This document shows, in pieces, positions 1-12,625 of a DNA stretch of 64,000 bases. Numbering within the stretch: position 1 is the stretch's first letter; each line of letters opens with the position of its first letter. The position numbers and the translations under genes were made by a program. The notes under the pieces were generated by a model, which was not told the origin of the DNA, did not search any database, and worked only from the letters and a program-made list of their open reading frames with translations. Location: positions 1,612,001-1,676,000 of the forward strand of contig JAFKAC010000007.1 in NCBI GenBank assembly GCA_025766275.1. Direction: 5' to 3'. This DNA comes from Lactarius indigo (lineage: Eukaryota > Basidiomycota > Agaricomycetes > Russulales > Russulaceae).

Positions 1-2625
1 TGAATGAAACCCCCGAAGGATGTGCGACACACTCACACTTGCCGCAGGTGTGAACCGTAACCGACTCTCACCGGGTGCATTGGTGCGAAGCGCTTTCTGT
101 GTGACTTACCGTGCGGCACAAAGCCAGATGAACAACACTCGACAAACGTGGTAGTGGATGCTCCCCACGTCTGTCTTTGGCAAAAACCAACACGGCGGCC
201 TTTCCCTCACGGTCAAAAAAACGGTCCCTCCTTTGAAGTCTCCTTACGACATTTGAAGTGGCCACTATTTTTTTCGCTTTCGAAAAGTGGGCCTGAGGTA
301 CAGAGGCCCCATATATTGTCCTGTTGCCCTGTGACTTTGTTGCGACGTACGAATGATTCGCAGGGGTGAATGCCAAGCAGGATGCCCAAGGGGATCGTGC
401 CCCCGTCCAAGCCCACGTCATCGGCCCATACGGTACCGTTCCAAGAAAGTCGCCATCGCCCGAGGATTGATTGCACCATTACGAGATTCGTATTGCTCGT
501 ATCGTCTGATTACTGCCTCGGTACCCTTATCGATTTTTTTTTTGTTAATACATCCACGGAGCAAGCGCGAGTGCGCGGTGTCCGAGCGGCATAAGAAGAC
601 GCACTTGTATCTGACTTCGACCGCCAAGCTCGGACTCTACATGTGTTCACGGTTGGCGCAAGGGTTGGCGCTTCCCTGCTTGCTTCCCTTTCGGCTCCGT
701 ATCTTTTACATCTCTGTTTTTTTTTTTTTTTACCTTACTTCCTAGATAACGAGCGGTTCACCATGCGCGCGTTCATAAATGAGCTTGAACTTCCTCATTT
801 TCCTCGGACTAATATATACAAATAGTAGATAAGAAACCAGCATGAGTTTTACCTCTTCGACCTTTGGTCTCATAGTCCACTTGTTCTCGAAGCTCTCCAC
901 GCGCTTTGTGCGCTCGCACGTTCGCACTCTCTCTTCGCCTCTCTTGTGTTCTCGTGTTGATTCCGACCTTCGCTTGCATCTTTCGAGATGTCACTGCAAG
1001 GGTTTACGCGTCCACGTACTAGACTCTTCTATAGCCGTTAAATTAGGTTTTTGAAGCAAATTGCAAGCACCAGACTGAGACAGTTGAGAGGAATCGATCC
1101 GGATGTAATTACTGCCGATTTCACGTCCAGTCGGGCCGTGCTCCATTGCGAGTGTGTGTTCATCCGTTTCGCGTGGAGCGTGGAGATCACGGCCCGATTC
1201 ACGGACCGGGAACTGAGGCGTTTTGGATAGTCGAGCGCTGGGCTCGATTAGGGACGAATATGTGACGATGATATCATCTTGCCAGTGGTTCGGTGGATGT
1301 CATGGTCTTGCTCGAGGACAATCCTCACTGAAATTCACGCCCTTTGGACTGCCTCTTGCTTGTGTACACACATTGTTATTATTCTTATCGTGTAGGTCAC
1401 TTCAGATTCTGACCACTGAAGTATTGAACTCTGAAGTAAGTATTTTCTATTCACTTGATGATAACGGTTGTCTGGTGAACTGTAATTGGCTTGTACTTCC
1501 CATTTAGGTATTTGTCTAATACTGTATCACAGCGCAGAACTCTGAACTCTGCTCAGACAGGAACACTTGGCTAATCCTGTTCTCACAAATTACTGTAGCT
1601 GCGCAAATATAGAGTCCATGGCGAAAGTAAGCGGGGGTCTCGTGAATTTCCTTGGGAATTTCCATCAGACGGCGGACTCAAATAAAATAAAAAATAAGGC
1701 CCCAACAAAAAAGCAATTAGACTTTTAGTAGCTCTGATCAAACGAGCTACCTTCATCCCCGACTTACGCTCCATCGTCGTAAGAACTGGTCAATTCGGGG
1801 TGATGAATATGTTCGTCTCAGGGAGTGCGTCGAGTGCGCATCTACCCCCGGAGTCTCCGGAGTCTAAAAACACGAGCTCGATTGTCCAAGTCCATCCAGC
1901 CAGCGCTGCGCTGCAGATCCGATCCTATCTCTAATTTGTATTTTTTTCCCCCAGCTTGCTTCCGGAGCTACTGAAACGTCAGCGCGACCGGTGATTGTGC
2001 CTCTCCAGCTTATACCTGCGCTCGTGGAGGGCTATTTTCGTACTTTAACTTACTTGCTGGCTAGGCTTTTTGTGCGCCCATAGAAATGTAAGTTAGGCAC
2101 CTTGTCAATGCTTCAGGTGGCGTATGGAAACACCGCACATCCCTATGTGCGACGCAGCGGGGGAATCACAATGCACCCGATCGGGCTGTCCAGCTCAGTG
2201 TCCAGCCCCCTGTACTCGTGTAGGTCAATTTCCTAGGCGTGCCCGATCGGGGTTTATTGCGGCGCGAGGGGATAATGTGTGTCGATTAGGTTTCTGGGTT
2301 CCTGGGGACTCCCGCAGGCTATGCAAGGGGTGTCCGCTTTATCACCGGCATATATTCTTCGACGGCACAGCTCATCAGAAGGACAGAATGCGATTCCTCC
2401 GCTTTCATCGTAGAATGGATGATGCGATTGGGTATTATTTTTGGACTTAAGAGCTACTGAATAAGTGAATCAACGTCAACTGGTGGTATAATTAATACAG
2501 TACACTGTTTGGGGATTATGAGGATTGGCGCAAACAAAAAAAGGGGACGAACTGTCACTATCGCGACCCTAGACCCGGACTAGGTATCATAGGGTATGCG
2601 GTTCTGCTGGCTGAGCATGCTCGCT
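1..2625. other. No recognisable gene (left end)
   Basis: About 2.6 kb on both strands was read without finding a conserved motif, a plausible exon-intron chain or an RNA gene. Open frames here are short, overlap on both strands and read like chance. Several T-rich runs (around 530-545 and 718-733) are the only low-complexity stretches. It may hold the 3' flank of the minus-strand gene that ends at 2768. Confidence 0.5.
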
Positions 2626-2767
2626 TGCACAATTGAAAAAAATAGACAGACCGATCAAAAACTACTGGTTACTGGGGTAGTGTCCATGTAGTTATAGTAG
2701 GAGTCCCACCAGCTGAGTCCCCAAGACGACAACCGTGAAAAATCACAAGGTTCCAAAGCATACAGGT

Positions 2768-4598
2768 CTAGCGGCCGCCCCTGCGCAGAGTTGCATAAAC
2801 TGGCGCTGGACCGTCCCGAGTTCGCTTCTTTCGGATGCTACTGATCGGAGAGCGTGGTGGCTCTGACCGTGAGCTCGTTGTTGTCGTCATGGTCTCCAGC
2901 GCTGAAGATGTTTGACTTGCGGTGTCAGAAAAATCGATGCTGGGAGACAGGTAAGTCGTGGGCGTCTGTCGTGTTAGCCTGGCAGTCAACTGGGCGTGGA
3001 GTGTTCCGTCGGAGTCAACCAGTGCCTGCGACCTTTAGAACGAGGTGTCAACATGGTTAAAAAAAAATGAACGTATATTGACGCACTCATTGAGTAAATG
3101 AGGGCGCAAGGGCCCGTCGTCTAATCGGGTCCTAATCGCATTTTCGGGCCCCGGTTTGAGCTCGCATACATTACAGCAGAAAGGAATGGTAAATGTGGGC
3201 TCATGGTCATCGGCTTCATTGGTAGGTGGGGGGCTTCCCGAGACAACAAGGTCCGCGTCCACCCAGGCAGGCATAGAGTGATTGGCCAGTCCTAGGGAGA
3301 GTAACCACCTGTTCTCAGATCGACCTTCTGCAGTGTTTTCTGGGCGTACGGAGAATGTGATCGTCCAAATTCGATCTGCGTCGAGTTAGAAACTTACGCT
3401 CGAGCGAAAAGTGCAGGTGGGGGAGCCTACCAGACGTCACGAACTCGATTCTGATGAACTTGGACACGCGCATGCGCAGCCGAAATCGCCGAACTTGAAT
3501 CCGTGCGACGAATGTTCCTGAGCCGTCTTGCTTCTCGTCCACGTCTGCGACGTCCCCTCCGCCCGCGGAGCTTAAAAGGATAGTGTCACCCTGGGTGAGT
3601 GGAGAGAGCGCTGAAAAGCGCCGGAACAAATGTTGTAAAAGGACATTGTTCGACGTCAGCATGCACGCAAGACGGACAGAAGCAATGGTAGTTTCTTTGA
3701 GAGGCTGGCATGCACCTAAAAGGGCAACGACGAGGGTATCGAAAGTCGTGTCACTGCCCTGGGAGGACGTCGACGGTCCGTTGAGGATGGCCCAATACAC
3801 CGGAGGCTTCCCATCGATAAGTGGTTCCTGTAAGACTTCGGAGAGGTTGAGACCACCACTTTCGCAGATTTCGGTGCATTTTTTGAAGATGGGGTCGTAG
3901 TCCTCGTCAGGGGGGAGATTACGTGACAGCAAGGACCGCACGTTCGACTTGATCGCTTCTTTGGCATTCGACTGCGTCGCAGCTAAGCGAGCGTGTTCTT
4001 CCGCGGCGGCTCTCTTAACCGCCTCCAACTCCGCAGCACGTTTATCTTCTTCGGCTTGGAGCCTTGCATCGATCGCTGAAACCGGAGCCTCGCGCTCTGT
4101 GATCTGCTTCGTGGGAAAACGCGTTCGGGATGGCCGAAGGAGGGATATAAATGAACGGTGCCTGGGGGCGCGGGTGGTCGAAGATCCAGAGGGGACTGGC
4201 GGCGAGACGGGGGTGACCGGGGGAGGCGAGGACGGTAGGGGGGCCGAGGAAGAAGAGGGTTTGCGTAAGGAAGACGACGACGAAGTCGAAACTCGAAGTG
4301 ATGGTCGAGACCCGCTCGCAAGGGGAATGTTCACGACTGAACCGTTGGCGTCGATCCTGAACTCTGGTAAGGGTGGCAAGGGTGGCAGTGGCCGACGTGG
4401 CGATTTTGAGGGACCTTGCAGCCGAGGGTGGACTACCGTGGCAAGGTGAGGAGGTGAGGACGGTCTGTGTGATTCGGTGTGGACACCAGGACTGTTGGGA
4501 GATGTTGGGGGATAAGTATAGGGAGGCGGAGCAGAGGGTGGTCGATGGGGCATGTCCAGGGGGAGGTCTTGCTCGTGATGACGACCTTGTATCGACAT
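2768..4598 (-). CDS. Conserved fungal protein of unknown function, three exons
   Basis: The model joins 4598-3431, 3375-3087 and 3032-2768 on the minus strand, giving 573 residues with no frame break. The first ATG in the long frame is at 4598; the frame stays open upstream to 4685 but lacks an ATG there. A TATAAAC box lies about 75 bp upstream, at 4670-4676. Residues 1-150 are rich in Pro and Ser and probably disordered. A short charged helix (DARLQAEEDKRAAELEAVKR) follows, then a compact region with LIDGKPPVYWAIL, which recalls an ankyrin-type helix pair. The C-terminal half carries an Arg-rich strand (RRFRLRMRVSKF) and a Trp-containing beta-like part. Both introns are conserved in the degraded copy at 12.6-14.5 kb, which supports the splice sites (DRIWTITF and LLNESQALVD across the junctions). 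I do not recognise the family. Confidence 0.75.
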
Positions 4599-4669
4599 TA
4601 GTTCTAAGGGCCTGCACGCTGCAACTTGGTAATTGAGAAGAATCGGAGATCCATCCTGGCCTCTCGTGG

Positions 4670-4676
4670 GTTTATA
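4670..4676 (-). promoter_or_regulatory. TATA box of the unknown gene at 2.8-4.6 kb
   Basis: TATAAAC on the minus strand, about 75 bp upstream of the chosen ATG at 4598. Similarity to the flank of the second copy (around 14.56-14.95 kb) extends past this point, so the two copies shared a promoter region. Confidence 0.35.
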
Positions 4677-4699
4677 ACTCGCCAAGGAGGGACTTGCCT

Positions 4700-7600
4700 A
4701 GACTTGCAATTAGGCGCCATAGCAGGACGCCCAAGTCAGAATCGAGGCGATGAGCGTCCCCCCCGCCGCTGCCACGGAACGTTCAGGAGTGTGAACGGGT
4801 CCTATTCTGAGGCAAACCCATCGCTCCTTCAAAAGTCAAATTACCGGTGGGCTCGCACGATGATACTAGAGTGGAAATAGTGATGCTTCTGTTCGCAAGC
4901 GGACGCATTTGTTCCCCGGGCCTTGCCTCCACCAACCGCGGGAATTCCGACGGCTATCCCGGGTGGCCAAATGTTTTTTTTGATCATCCTCTGCTTGTCC
5001 CCTTCGCTCGCCCTTGGACGCCACAAAACACACCACTGTCGTGAATACGTTGCTTGACGCAACTCCTCCCACTGGGGCATCGTCACTTTCGCACACGGCT
5101 ACGCATTAACACCGAAATGGTTGGGTCACGGGCTGTGCTGTTGTCTACTCAGCACGCGGCTCAATGCTTATCAGGCTCTATATTTGGATGTGGAGCGTGG
5201 GCATATAGAGCATCGAATTCTCTGCGATGGGTAAAGGCTTGTGATTTATGACACCGACTACGGGACCGAACTGACTGTATGGATACATTGTTCCTAATCA
5301 AGACTCTGGTTTCGGTCTCTTGACTCTCTCCACCCCAGCGAACAAACCATCATGCATCAGGGATGGGGTTGCTTATATATGGCATAGTACATCCACCTCT
5401 ATTTCCTGGTACCACGCATACCAGTTCCAGAGGAAGCCATAATCTCCGACCTCGTGTACTACCTGCGCTTGCGGTCCCTTTGTCCAGGGCGTCATACTGT
5501 GAAGTAACGATGACGGTGTTCAATAGTCTTTCCATCGGTGTCTTGAAGGTGAATTCGAAGCCTGGAAGTGCTTATCTCGACTGTAGATCCTTCTGCTACG
5601 CAGTGGAAAGTCCAGCTGATGGGGTACTCATTCCCAAGGGGCGATACCATCACTAACAGATAATTTCCGCATTCACGCCGCAGTACTCCCTTCTCTCTTC
5701 CCATATATGTTTCCTTCTATAGCTCAGAAGATGCGCCTTGTAGATCAATTAATGTTCTGGCGGGTTTCTCCGCCGCACATTCTCCACACATTATCGGAAA
5801 CAGCTAGTCGTGGCGCCTTGCACACCTTCACCCGTTCACTGTAACATTGAACACAAAATCGCTCCTATCGAGGCACTTCGATCAAAGATCCATCACTCTT
5901 TCGATGGTGCTATGGTGCTACGTCGTGATGATTTGACGCGGGAAGCCAAGGTCGAAATCAAGGGCTCTCCGCCATCGATGCACTGGACCTGTTCGGAGGA
6001 AAGAGTGGGGTTTAACGCCCGTGTTCTACAATATGTGTATATTTGGGCTGTAAACGATCGCCTCCTGCTTGGCGCTGGCCATGCTATCTGATGTCTCAAA
6101 TCCCTCTTTGAGCGCTTACTATACCACATGCTCGGGCGCTTATCGTCTATCATGCGAGGAAAGGTCAGCGATGATCCACGTACCCTGTCGCGCGCTCTTT
6201 GGATGTGCTGATCACCGCCAGTTCAGGGGCAGCGCGTCCGAGAGTGAGCGCAAACGCACCACGTCGGCTCGTTCCACGGGCTGTTTACGACATAAAATGA
6301 CGAATGGAACACCGCGCACCGAGAAGATACCTTAGTTCCACGTTTGCCTGTCCGCTGCGTCTCGCTCTCAAGAATCATCCACTCTATCGATCGCTCGAGC
6401 AGCGTCTATGCTGCGAGCCCCTGCCCCGCCTTGGCCGATCCAGCAGCGTCCGTTTACCGATGACAGTAAGGTATTGTTTGACTGTGTGCTCAGCAGTGCT
6501 AATGGCTACGTGCGGAACACCTAGACCACGCGCTCCTAGGACATGCGTCGCTCTGCGGAGTGTGCAGAGATGGTCGGTTTATACCGGAGCGATGAAGGAG
6601 CGGCAGCATAGAGTGTAGTCTTTGAGTGAACGGACAAGGTGGCACGTGCCATGATCGGGCCGTCCTCCCAAGCTCTCGATGGGTCTTTTATTTCTTGTTT
6701 TATTTCGAAAATTATTGGTCAAACGCACTTTCACTACATCTCCATCAAGCAACTCTGCAAAATTGTCCATCGGATGCATACCACGTATCAACCAACACGG
6801 AAAATGGGGAGTAGTCCACTCTGAGTCTGCCAACCATCTCACGTCGCACCTTCAACCTCCTTGCTAATCCTGCTAATCTCTACTCACTTGCCACTCACCA
6901 AATGGTATTTACTACATCAGGGCCAATCCTATTCGCTGCTAGCCGTTCACTGAGTGACGAGCGTACCTAGCCACCGGCTTTCTCCTACCCGTTCTATTAT
7001 TTTTTCCCGCTTTTGTAACACCGTTCTGCTACACCCCAATGCTACTTGCCGTTTTATGCCACCATGCGTACCCCATTGTGGACCCTCTTACTCCCTCTTC
7101 GCCATTTTTCCATCCACCAATGCTCATATCAATGCCATCTGCCACTCACTACCAACCACGTACCTTGCGCGTCCGGCTATTGGCCTTTCGCTGCCCTTAT
7201 CCCGCACCTTGCATCGCCAGCAACACCATCGCCTGCCATGCCGCATGATGACTATATCCAGCAACCACGCAGTCTGACGCTGCTCACCCTCTGCATGTAC
7301 ACACGCATGCACCAATTTTTCTCACCGGATTTGCGGAAAAGCCTGCAGGAGTTCGGAAGAATGGCAGTTTTAGAATGCAAGATATGGCAATCACACCAAT
7401 TCAGCGACTCGTTCCCCCAGGAACGGAAGGCAGAGCTACCATCGCATTGAAAGGAAATCTCGTGCAATACCGTCAACCGGGGCAGCCAAGACTTCATAGC
7501 TGTCAGGTTTTTGGTGCTGGAGCGTGCACCAACTATGTCATAGGCGGACAAAGCATTGCGGGCGCAAAGTCGCGTGCTAAGGGGCTTTTTTCACTCCGCT

Positions 7601-9010
7601 GGGCGCGTCCTACGGGGTAAGTACCACAGCGTCATCAGGCTTGCTCGACGCGTCATTGATTCCTAGCTTTTGGGTGTCGCGACCTCACCTCGGAAACGAA
7701 AACCCCTCATCATCCAATGAGATGCACTTCATGCTTTGGCCTAATCTCTGTGCAATCCGCCAGCTTAGTTGTTTTCGAGCCACCGTCTATTACTACTTAC
7801 AAGAGCTAGTACACTTCTCTGCGCCATACCGAACCTGAAACGGAGAGCAAGTATTGACTTACAGTGAGAGCGGTAAGCGCGCCGTCGTACATCACAATTA
7901 AAGAATTTTGCCTCACCTTCTATCATCTTGTCGGTGAGGCAAGCAAGAGGGGTAAGAAAGGTGTGCCTCAGGGACTTGCATCGCATTTTCGATATTCCCC
8001 GCGCTCACGTAGGTAAAAAGACCGTGACGGGGCCTTGCCGTAGCTCTGACTATGTCGAACCTCAGCCTCCCACGCCGGGGTCCTCCTCACAAACCACGCT
8101 GTCCACCGTGCTCACATGTCTAGAGGCTTCGTGAGGTGCCAGTAACCGGTCGACACGTCCGGGTGTGGGGCGCTATAATGTGTAGCAAGTCACGGACTGA
8201 CCCGAGCTCTGAGAGTGCGTGGAATGGAGGTCGGCGTAAATGGGGTCGTGGCGAGGAGTGCGCGCGTGGGAGGCTGGAGTCAGCTTTGAGGAAGCTATGA
8301 AGGCAAGTCGGAGGTTCGACAGCAGAGTTGACGCATTTATCATAATTTAAGGAGAGCCCACATATCACATGCCTAGTGGGAACTTCACCCAACCGACAAA
8401 GTACGTGGTGAAGTGGACAAGCTCGATAAGCTATCGACTGCCCGAGAAAGCACGGATGGCTTCGGATAGGGAGACGGTCGTGGCGATAAGGGCAGCAACA
8501 ATGGGGCCGACGGAGAGCTCATAGTTACATCTATCCCGTACGGCGATCATGTCATAGTCCGGGATAGCGGTTGCTCCCGGTGGTTAATGTGGGCAACAGC
8601 GTAATATATGCAGCCTTGAGAGGAGCTCAAGGCTTGGATGGATTGGCTACAATCGACAGAGACGTAGGATGTATTTGTAAATAATAACAGCAAGAACAAC
8701 TGCTCTATTCAAACAGAATGAGAAGCTGACGGCGCGGCAATGCTACTGTAATATGGTCTACTGCCTACCAGCACGACGCAATCATTCCATAGTCATGTCT
8801 ACTACAACGCTGAAAGCTACGCCTTCTCGTCCGTCCATGTACCTCTGTGGGACGGCGTTGCTTAATCTCCGCCTGGCACCTTCCTTCTGCTAGCCAGACT
8901 ACTCTTCAGGCGACTTCTTTTTTTGACCATGTTTATTCCGGGACAGTACATAATACAAGACCGGATCCTCGACTCCCTACATAGCTAGATTTACGAAACT
9001 TCCAGGAATT
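4700..9010. other. No recognisable gene; shared promoter segment at the left
   Basis: The first 400 bp (to about 5085) resembles the upstream flank of the degraded copy near 14.9 kb, for example the block GACGCAACTC in both. The remaining 4 kb shows no conserved protein motif or convincing exon chain. The stretch 6950-7250 is pyrimidine-rich, which explains several long but unconvincing open frames there. One small open frame at 8431-8550 is listed separately. Confidence 0.45.
8431..8550 (-). CDS. Possible small protein or terminal exon with a hydrophobic segment
   Basis: An ATG at 8550 on the minus strand opens 39 codons ending in TAG at 8431. The frame stays open upstream for about 12 more codons (ending in IPDYD before the Met). 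The product has one hydrophobic stretch (VGPIVAALIATTVSLSEAI) that could be a membrane helix. I do not recognise it. It could equally be the last exon of a longer gene or a chance frame. Confidence 0.2.
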   Translation of the reverse strand: MIAVRDRCNYELSVGPIVAALIATTVSLSEAIRAFSGSR

Positions 9011-9013
9011 CCG

Positions 9014-9357
9014 TTAGTGCAAGCCCACGTTAGTCACACTCACGTCTAGACCAAGGAGCATGTAGAAGCATTCATAAACCGCGCTCACGCTACCGGAAGC
9101 ACCTGGAAGGTCAATAGGTGTCTGATGCGTGACGCGAACTCTGCGCGACATGTTAGGATCGAGGTCGACGTGCGGGACGTGGCGGTCTTGAGCGTCGATC
9201 GGGCAGGGAAAGAGGACGTTGCCACCTTGCGATGCGTTGCTGCGTTCCATACTACGGGGAGGGGCTTGTCGTTGAGAGGCACAGGGGGTTTATATTGTGA
9301 AACCCTCCGTAGTCCGTAGGGCTCGAAAGGGTCGTCCTCGTGGTCGACAGTCGACAC
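9014..9357 (-). other. Possible coding remnant, unrecognised
   Basis: Two overlapping minus-strand frames here have protein-like composition. One includes DDPFEPYGLRRVSQY and the next includes VDLDPNMSRRVRV. A splice or single-base break could join them, but no family is recognisable and no complete gene can be built. It lies downstream of the broken trypsin-fold gene and could belong to it or to an older insertion. Confidence 0.2.
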
Positions 9358-9624
9358 CAGGGCAGTCCCAACTTACACGCAAGTAACTATCTTAATTCGA
9401 CAACAGCATATCCGAGTCGTGTAAAAGTGCAAGTACATCGCAAGCGATCGAGCAAGAGAAGGAGACAAGGTGTTACCACTTCATTCAGTGTGGAAGAAGC
9501 CGCGTCACGCCCAGCACGAGACCGAGGGGGGTGAGAGGGAGAAGGACGAGAAGAAAAGCTCGACGAGAGGAAGAAATGAGTCGCCTTGAGATCTGACGTT
9601 CGCGAACTGGACGGCGGATGGCGT

Positions 9625-11266
9625 CTAAGCAGCGGAAGAGGGGAAGAAGTCGGCCCTGAGACCGCGCATCAACATGCGTGCGTGGATGAAGTTGGCAGAG
9701 GTGACATAGGTGCAGTCCGAGATATCATTGACTGCACCCGTGAGCAAGCCGGCAAGCCTGCCCTTACCATCGACGACACCCAAGCCGGAGTCGCTGGGCT
9801 TGGAGAAGGGCCCAGACTTGGAGTTGCGAGGCAAGACGGCTACCTCCTTCGACATTGTACCAGGCTCGCCCTCGAAGTAGTACCTGGTGAACGAACGGTA
9901 TGGTGTTGAGGCGTCCGACAGTGAGGCCGGAGGCGTGGCCATGCTTCATCACCATGATGACCGGGTCGTTCCTTGTGGTCACGGGTGTTCGGGATCGTCT
10001 TCCACATCTCCTCGGCCGGGATGGTGCCAAAGAACTCGTGGAGACGGTCTCCGGAATAGTCGAACGAAGGCGGGCTGGCAGGGTGGGAGGAAATCCACGA
10101 GGTGAACTCGTCGACGAGGATGTCAATGCCGAGGTCCACAACGTTCCCGATGAAGTTGGTCGAATCGATCTTGGACACGTCGACCTCGATAACTGCCCAG
10201 TCCTCGGTGAGCCCGTCCTCCCCAACGTTGAGGACTAATTGGGGAGAGACAGAACGACATGGCCGATGACTCTGTTCTTGTGGTCGTTCCAGTCGCAGGT
10301 GGCTTTCGCGAGGAACTTCTCGAGTACTCCGACCGCCTTCTTCGCCTTGTTCAACTGGTGCTCAACCTCATTCCGCTCCGCCTCAGCGTACTCTGGTTCC
10401 ATCTGATCAGCAGCCTCCATACTTCTCGAGCTGCTTGATGATAATCTGCTTTCCGCTGATCTCGGGCCTGATGACCGTGAGGTGCTTCTCGGCAGCGGGG
10501 TCGCTAAAGAGCAAGACCTTGCGGGGATGGCCGGTGTTGGTGTACTCAACCAGCTCGTTGTCGTCGCTATCAGGGCGGATGACGACGTGACGGGCTGTCA
10601 CGAGGAAGTGCTTGCCACGGTGGCGAGGGTCGAAGATAAAGAATCCCCCGGTTCCACCGATGGATGGCGTCGCTTCAGTAGAGATGGGGAGGTCGACAGC
10701 AGTGGAGAAGGGCTCGATGACGCGGACAGTGGCAAAGGAGGCAGGGACAGGCTTGTATAATTTGGTGGAGCGGAACACCTCAGACTCACGCGGTTCGACG
10801 TGGACGTCGTTGATACCCCGAGCGGAAAGAATGCCCTCGAGGTGAACCACGACCTCAATGCCAACCTCTGCAGCGAGGGAGCCAGGAAGGACTCCGACCC
10901 ACAGAATAGCGGGAGGGGAAGAGTCACCAGCGTACCCGATGCGTACGGGGTCCAGACTCGAACACTTGACACCCTTGGCGTCCAAGTAGCTAGCCATGTC
11001 GGGACCGACCGTGGCCCCAGATCTCCTGGAGAGGGTGGTCGAAGCCAAGAGGACTAAGTTCCTTGGGAGTAAGGTATGCTTCAGCACCCTGCAGCTCAAT
11101 CTAGTCGTCAATGCTCGAGCGAGCGATGAGACGGAGCTTAGAGTATAGGCCGTAGAAGCAGTACTCAGCCTCGGCGAAGCGAAGGAGCGTACAGAGCAGT
11201 AGGAGCATCAGATATGTGGCTTAAGTAGCTGATGGGAAGGGAGTTGCTGTCCTTGGTGGACGACAT
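9625..11266 (-). pseudogene. Broken trypsin-fold serine protease-like gene
   Basis: The likely start is the ATG at 11266. The N-terminal part is recognisable but shifts frame twice and carries a TAG in an otherwise continuous stretch (after ARSSIDD). The long middle frame then contains GTGGFFIF and LVTARHVVI, matching the catalytic histidine region (TAxHV) of trypsin-like peptidases. Near the end PSDSGLGVVDGKGRLAGLLTG matches the catalytic serine loop, but the usual GDSG reads SDSG. Between them sit a coiled-coil-like segment rich in Glu and Lys (EAERNEVEHQLNKAKK) and VIEVDVSKID. At least four further single-base shifts separate these blocks, near 10430, 10225, 9985 and 9900. No introns are needed. 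With a nonsense codon, about six shifts and an altered Ser loop, this is most likely a dead gene. Confidence 0.65.
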
Positions 11267-11317
11267 GGCTACACGGGCAGAGATAAATGTGGTCGTTCCA
11301 GACACTGGGGGAAGAGA

Positions 11318-11566
11318 ATGCGAAAGGCGAAATTGAGGACGGGAAAGACGCTCATTGACTCCTTACCACCACAATCTCCTATGTCCTCCCCCAATTACCC
11401 CATGTCTCCAACTCAGCTTGCTGGTGTGGCTGGGGCCTCCTTGGAATCCATAGGCACTGATTGTTTATCCTGCTCCACAACCAAACAGGTCGATGCGAGT
11501 GTGTTCTGGTTGATCGTTTCTTCGTTTGCAGTTGCTACCCTCGCCTACAGCTATCTAATCGGATAG
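11318..11566 (+). CDS. Possible small tail-anchored protein
   Basis: A single uninterrupted frame of 82 codons starts with a true ATG and ends TAG. The N-terminal part is Ser/Pro-rich (SPMSSPNYPMSPTQL). The C-terminus is a hydrophobic stretch of about 20 residues (VFWLIVSSFAVATLAYSYLI) followed by a single Gly, the shape of a tail-anchored membrane protein. It runs divergently from the broken protease gene, with only about 50 bp between the starts. No homologue is recalled, so it could be chance. Confidence 0.3.
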   Translation: MRKAKLRTGKTLIDSLPPQSPMSSPNYPMSPTQLAGVAGASLESIGTDCLSCSTTKQVDASVFWLIVSSFAVATLAYSYLIG

Positions 11567-11569
11567 CCT

Positions 11570-12625
11570 TTGGCTCAACTCCCGCACTTGTCGTCACCCA
11601 ATTGTCATATAGGCGAGCAAATCCGAGTGGAATCTAATTATGATATTAGCGAGTGTCGTGGAGGGATGATGTGAGAAGGGTTTGGCGATCATGCCAGTAG
11701 TGTCACCCGTGCCGCGTGCCGTGTAGTGCGGCCCGGAGTGCTCTTGTCGTGAATATGTCCACGTCCGCGGTTAAGTTACTCATGGTCGGACTGGCTGATT
11801 CATTCCGCCAGAGGACCGAGCAGCGGTAGCTTCCGCGTACCACGCTCGGCCTCGGGCTCGTCTCGGACTTGCTCGCTTATTTTTTGAGTGCCCCTCAGGG
11901 GCAATAAATATTCTCGTGCGCACCCATTTTCAGTCTGAAGGACGACTTGCTAGCCGCGAATGGTGAAACAAGCGTAACTCGAAGGTCTGTGCGCCTGCCG
12001 ACTTACTATACGACTCCGAGTCCCCGATTCCTCTTACTCATGTTCCGCAATGATTTGAAAATATTATTGTACTTGTTCTTATAAAACAAAGGCAAAAAGG
12101 CCATCAAATGTAACGAAGGTGGTCTCTTAATTAGCGAATCCCCCGTGTGCCTCACAAAAAAATCCCTTCGCTCGGCTTCGCTTCTCTCGTCTCACCTCGG
12201 TCCCCCTCACGTGACCGATCTTTCACTCCGGCCCGGCCTTAATCTTACCACGGACAAGTGCCTCGGAGGCAACATGATAGAGCTGAGCCGTCCCAGTTGT
12301 ACGCAGAAGCGCTCAGACGAGATCAGAGTAGACTGAGTGGCAAGTCCGATAGGTGGCAAAGATGGTGCAGTAAGATGATGACGAGTTGCGCGAGTATTGT
12401 CAATGCACTCTTGGAGCCAACAGGAGAACGGGGTTGTGCCCCTACCCGTGCATTTCCTCGGAAGCCGCGGGATCCAAGACGCGACCCGGTTGAGTATGGT
12501 CGTTTAAGTAAATGAGATGGAGAAACCCCAATCAATACAAGCCACTGAGTTGGTGAGTTGGTACCTTTGTAATTACAATATAATGGAATGCACTAAAATA
12601 ACAACCATCCAATCCACCCTGCTGT
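11570..12625. other. No recognisable gene
   Basis: Roughly 1 kb with no conserved motif. It separates the putative tail-anchored frame from the 3' end of the degraded second copy of the unknown gene. Confidence 0.5.

Noticed and set aside
3949..4449. A 166-codon plus-strand frame, Gly/Glu-rich
   Set aside because: It is the antisense shadow of the Pro/Ser-rich region of the unknown gene.
9586..11057. Several plus-strand open frames
   Set aside because: They are antisense to the trypsin-fold gene, whose conserved blocks are all on the minus strand.
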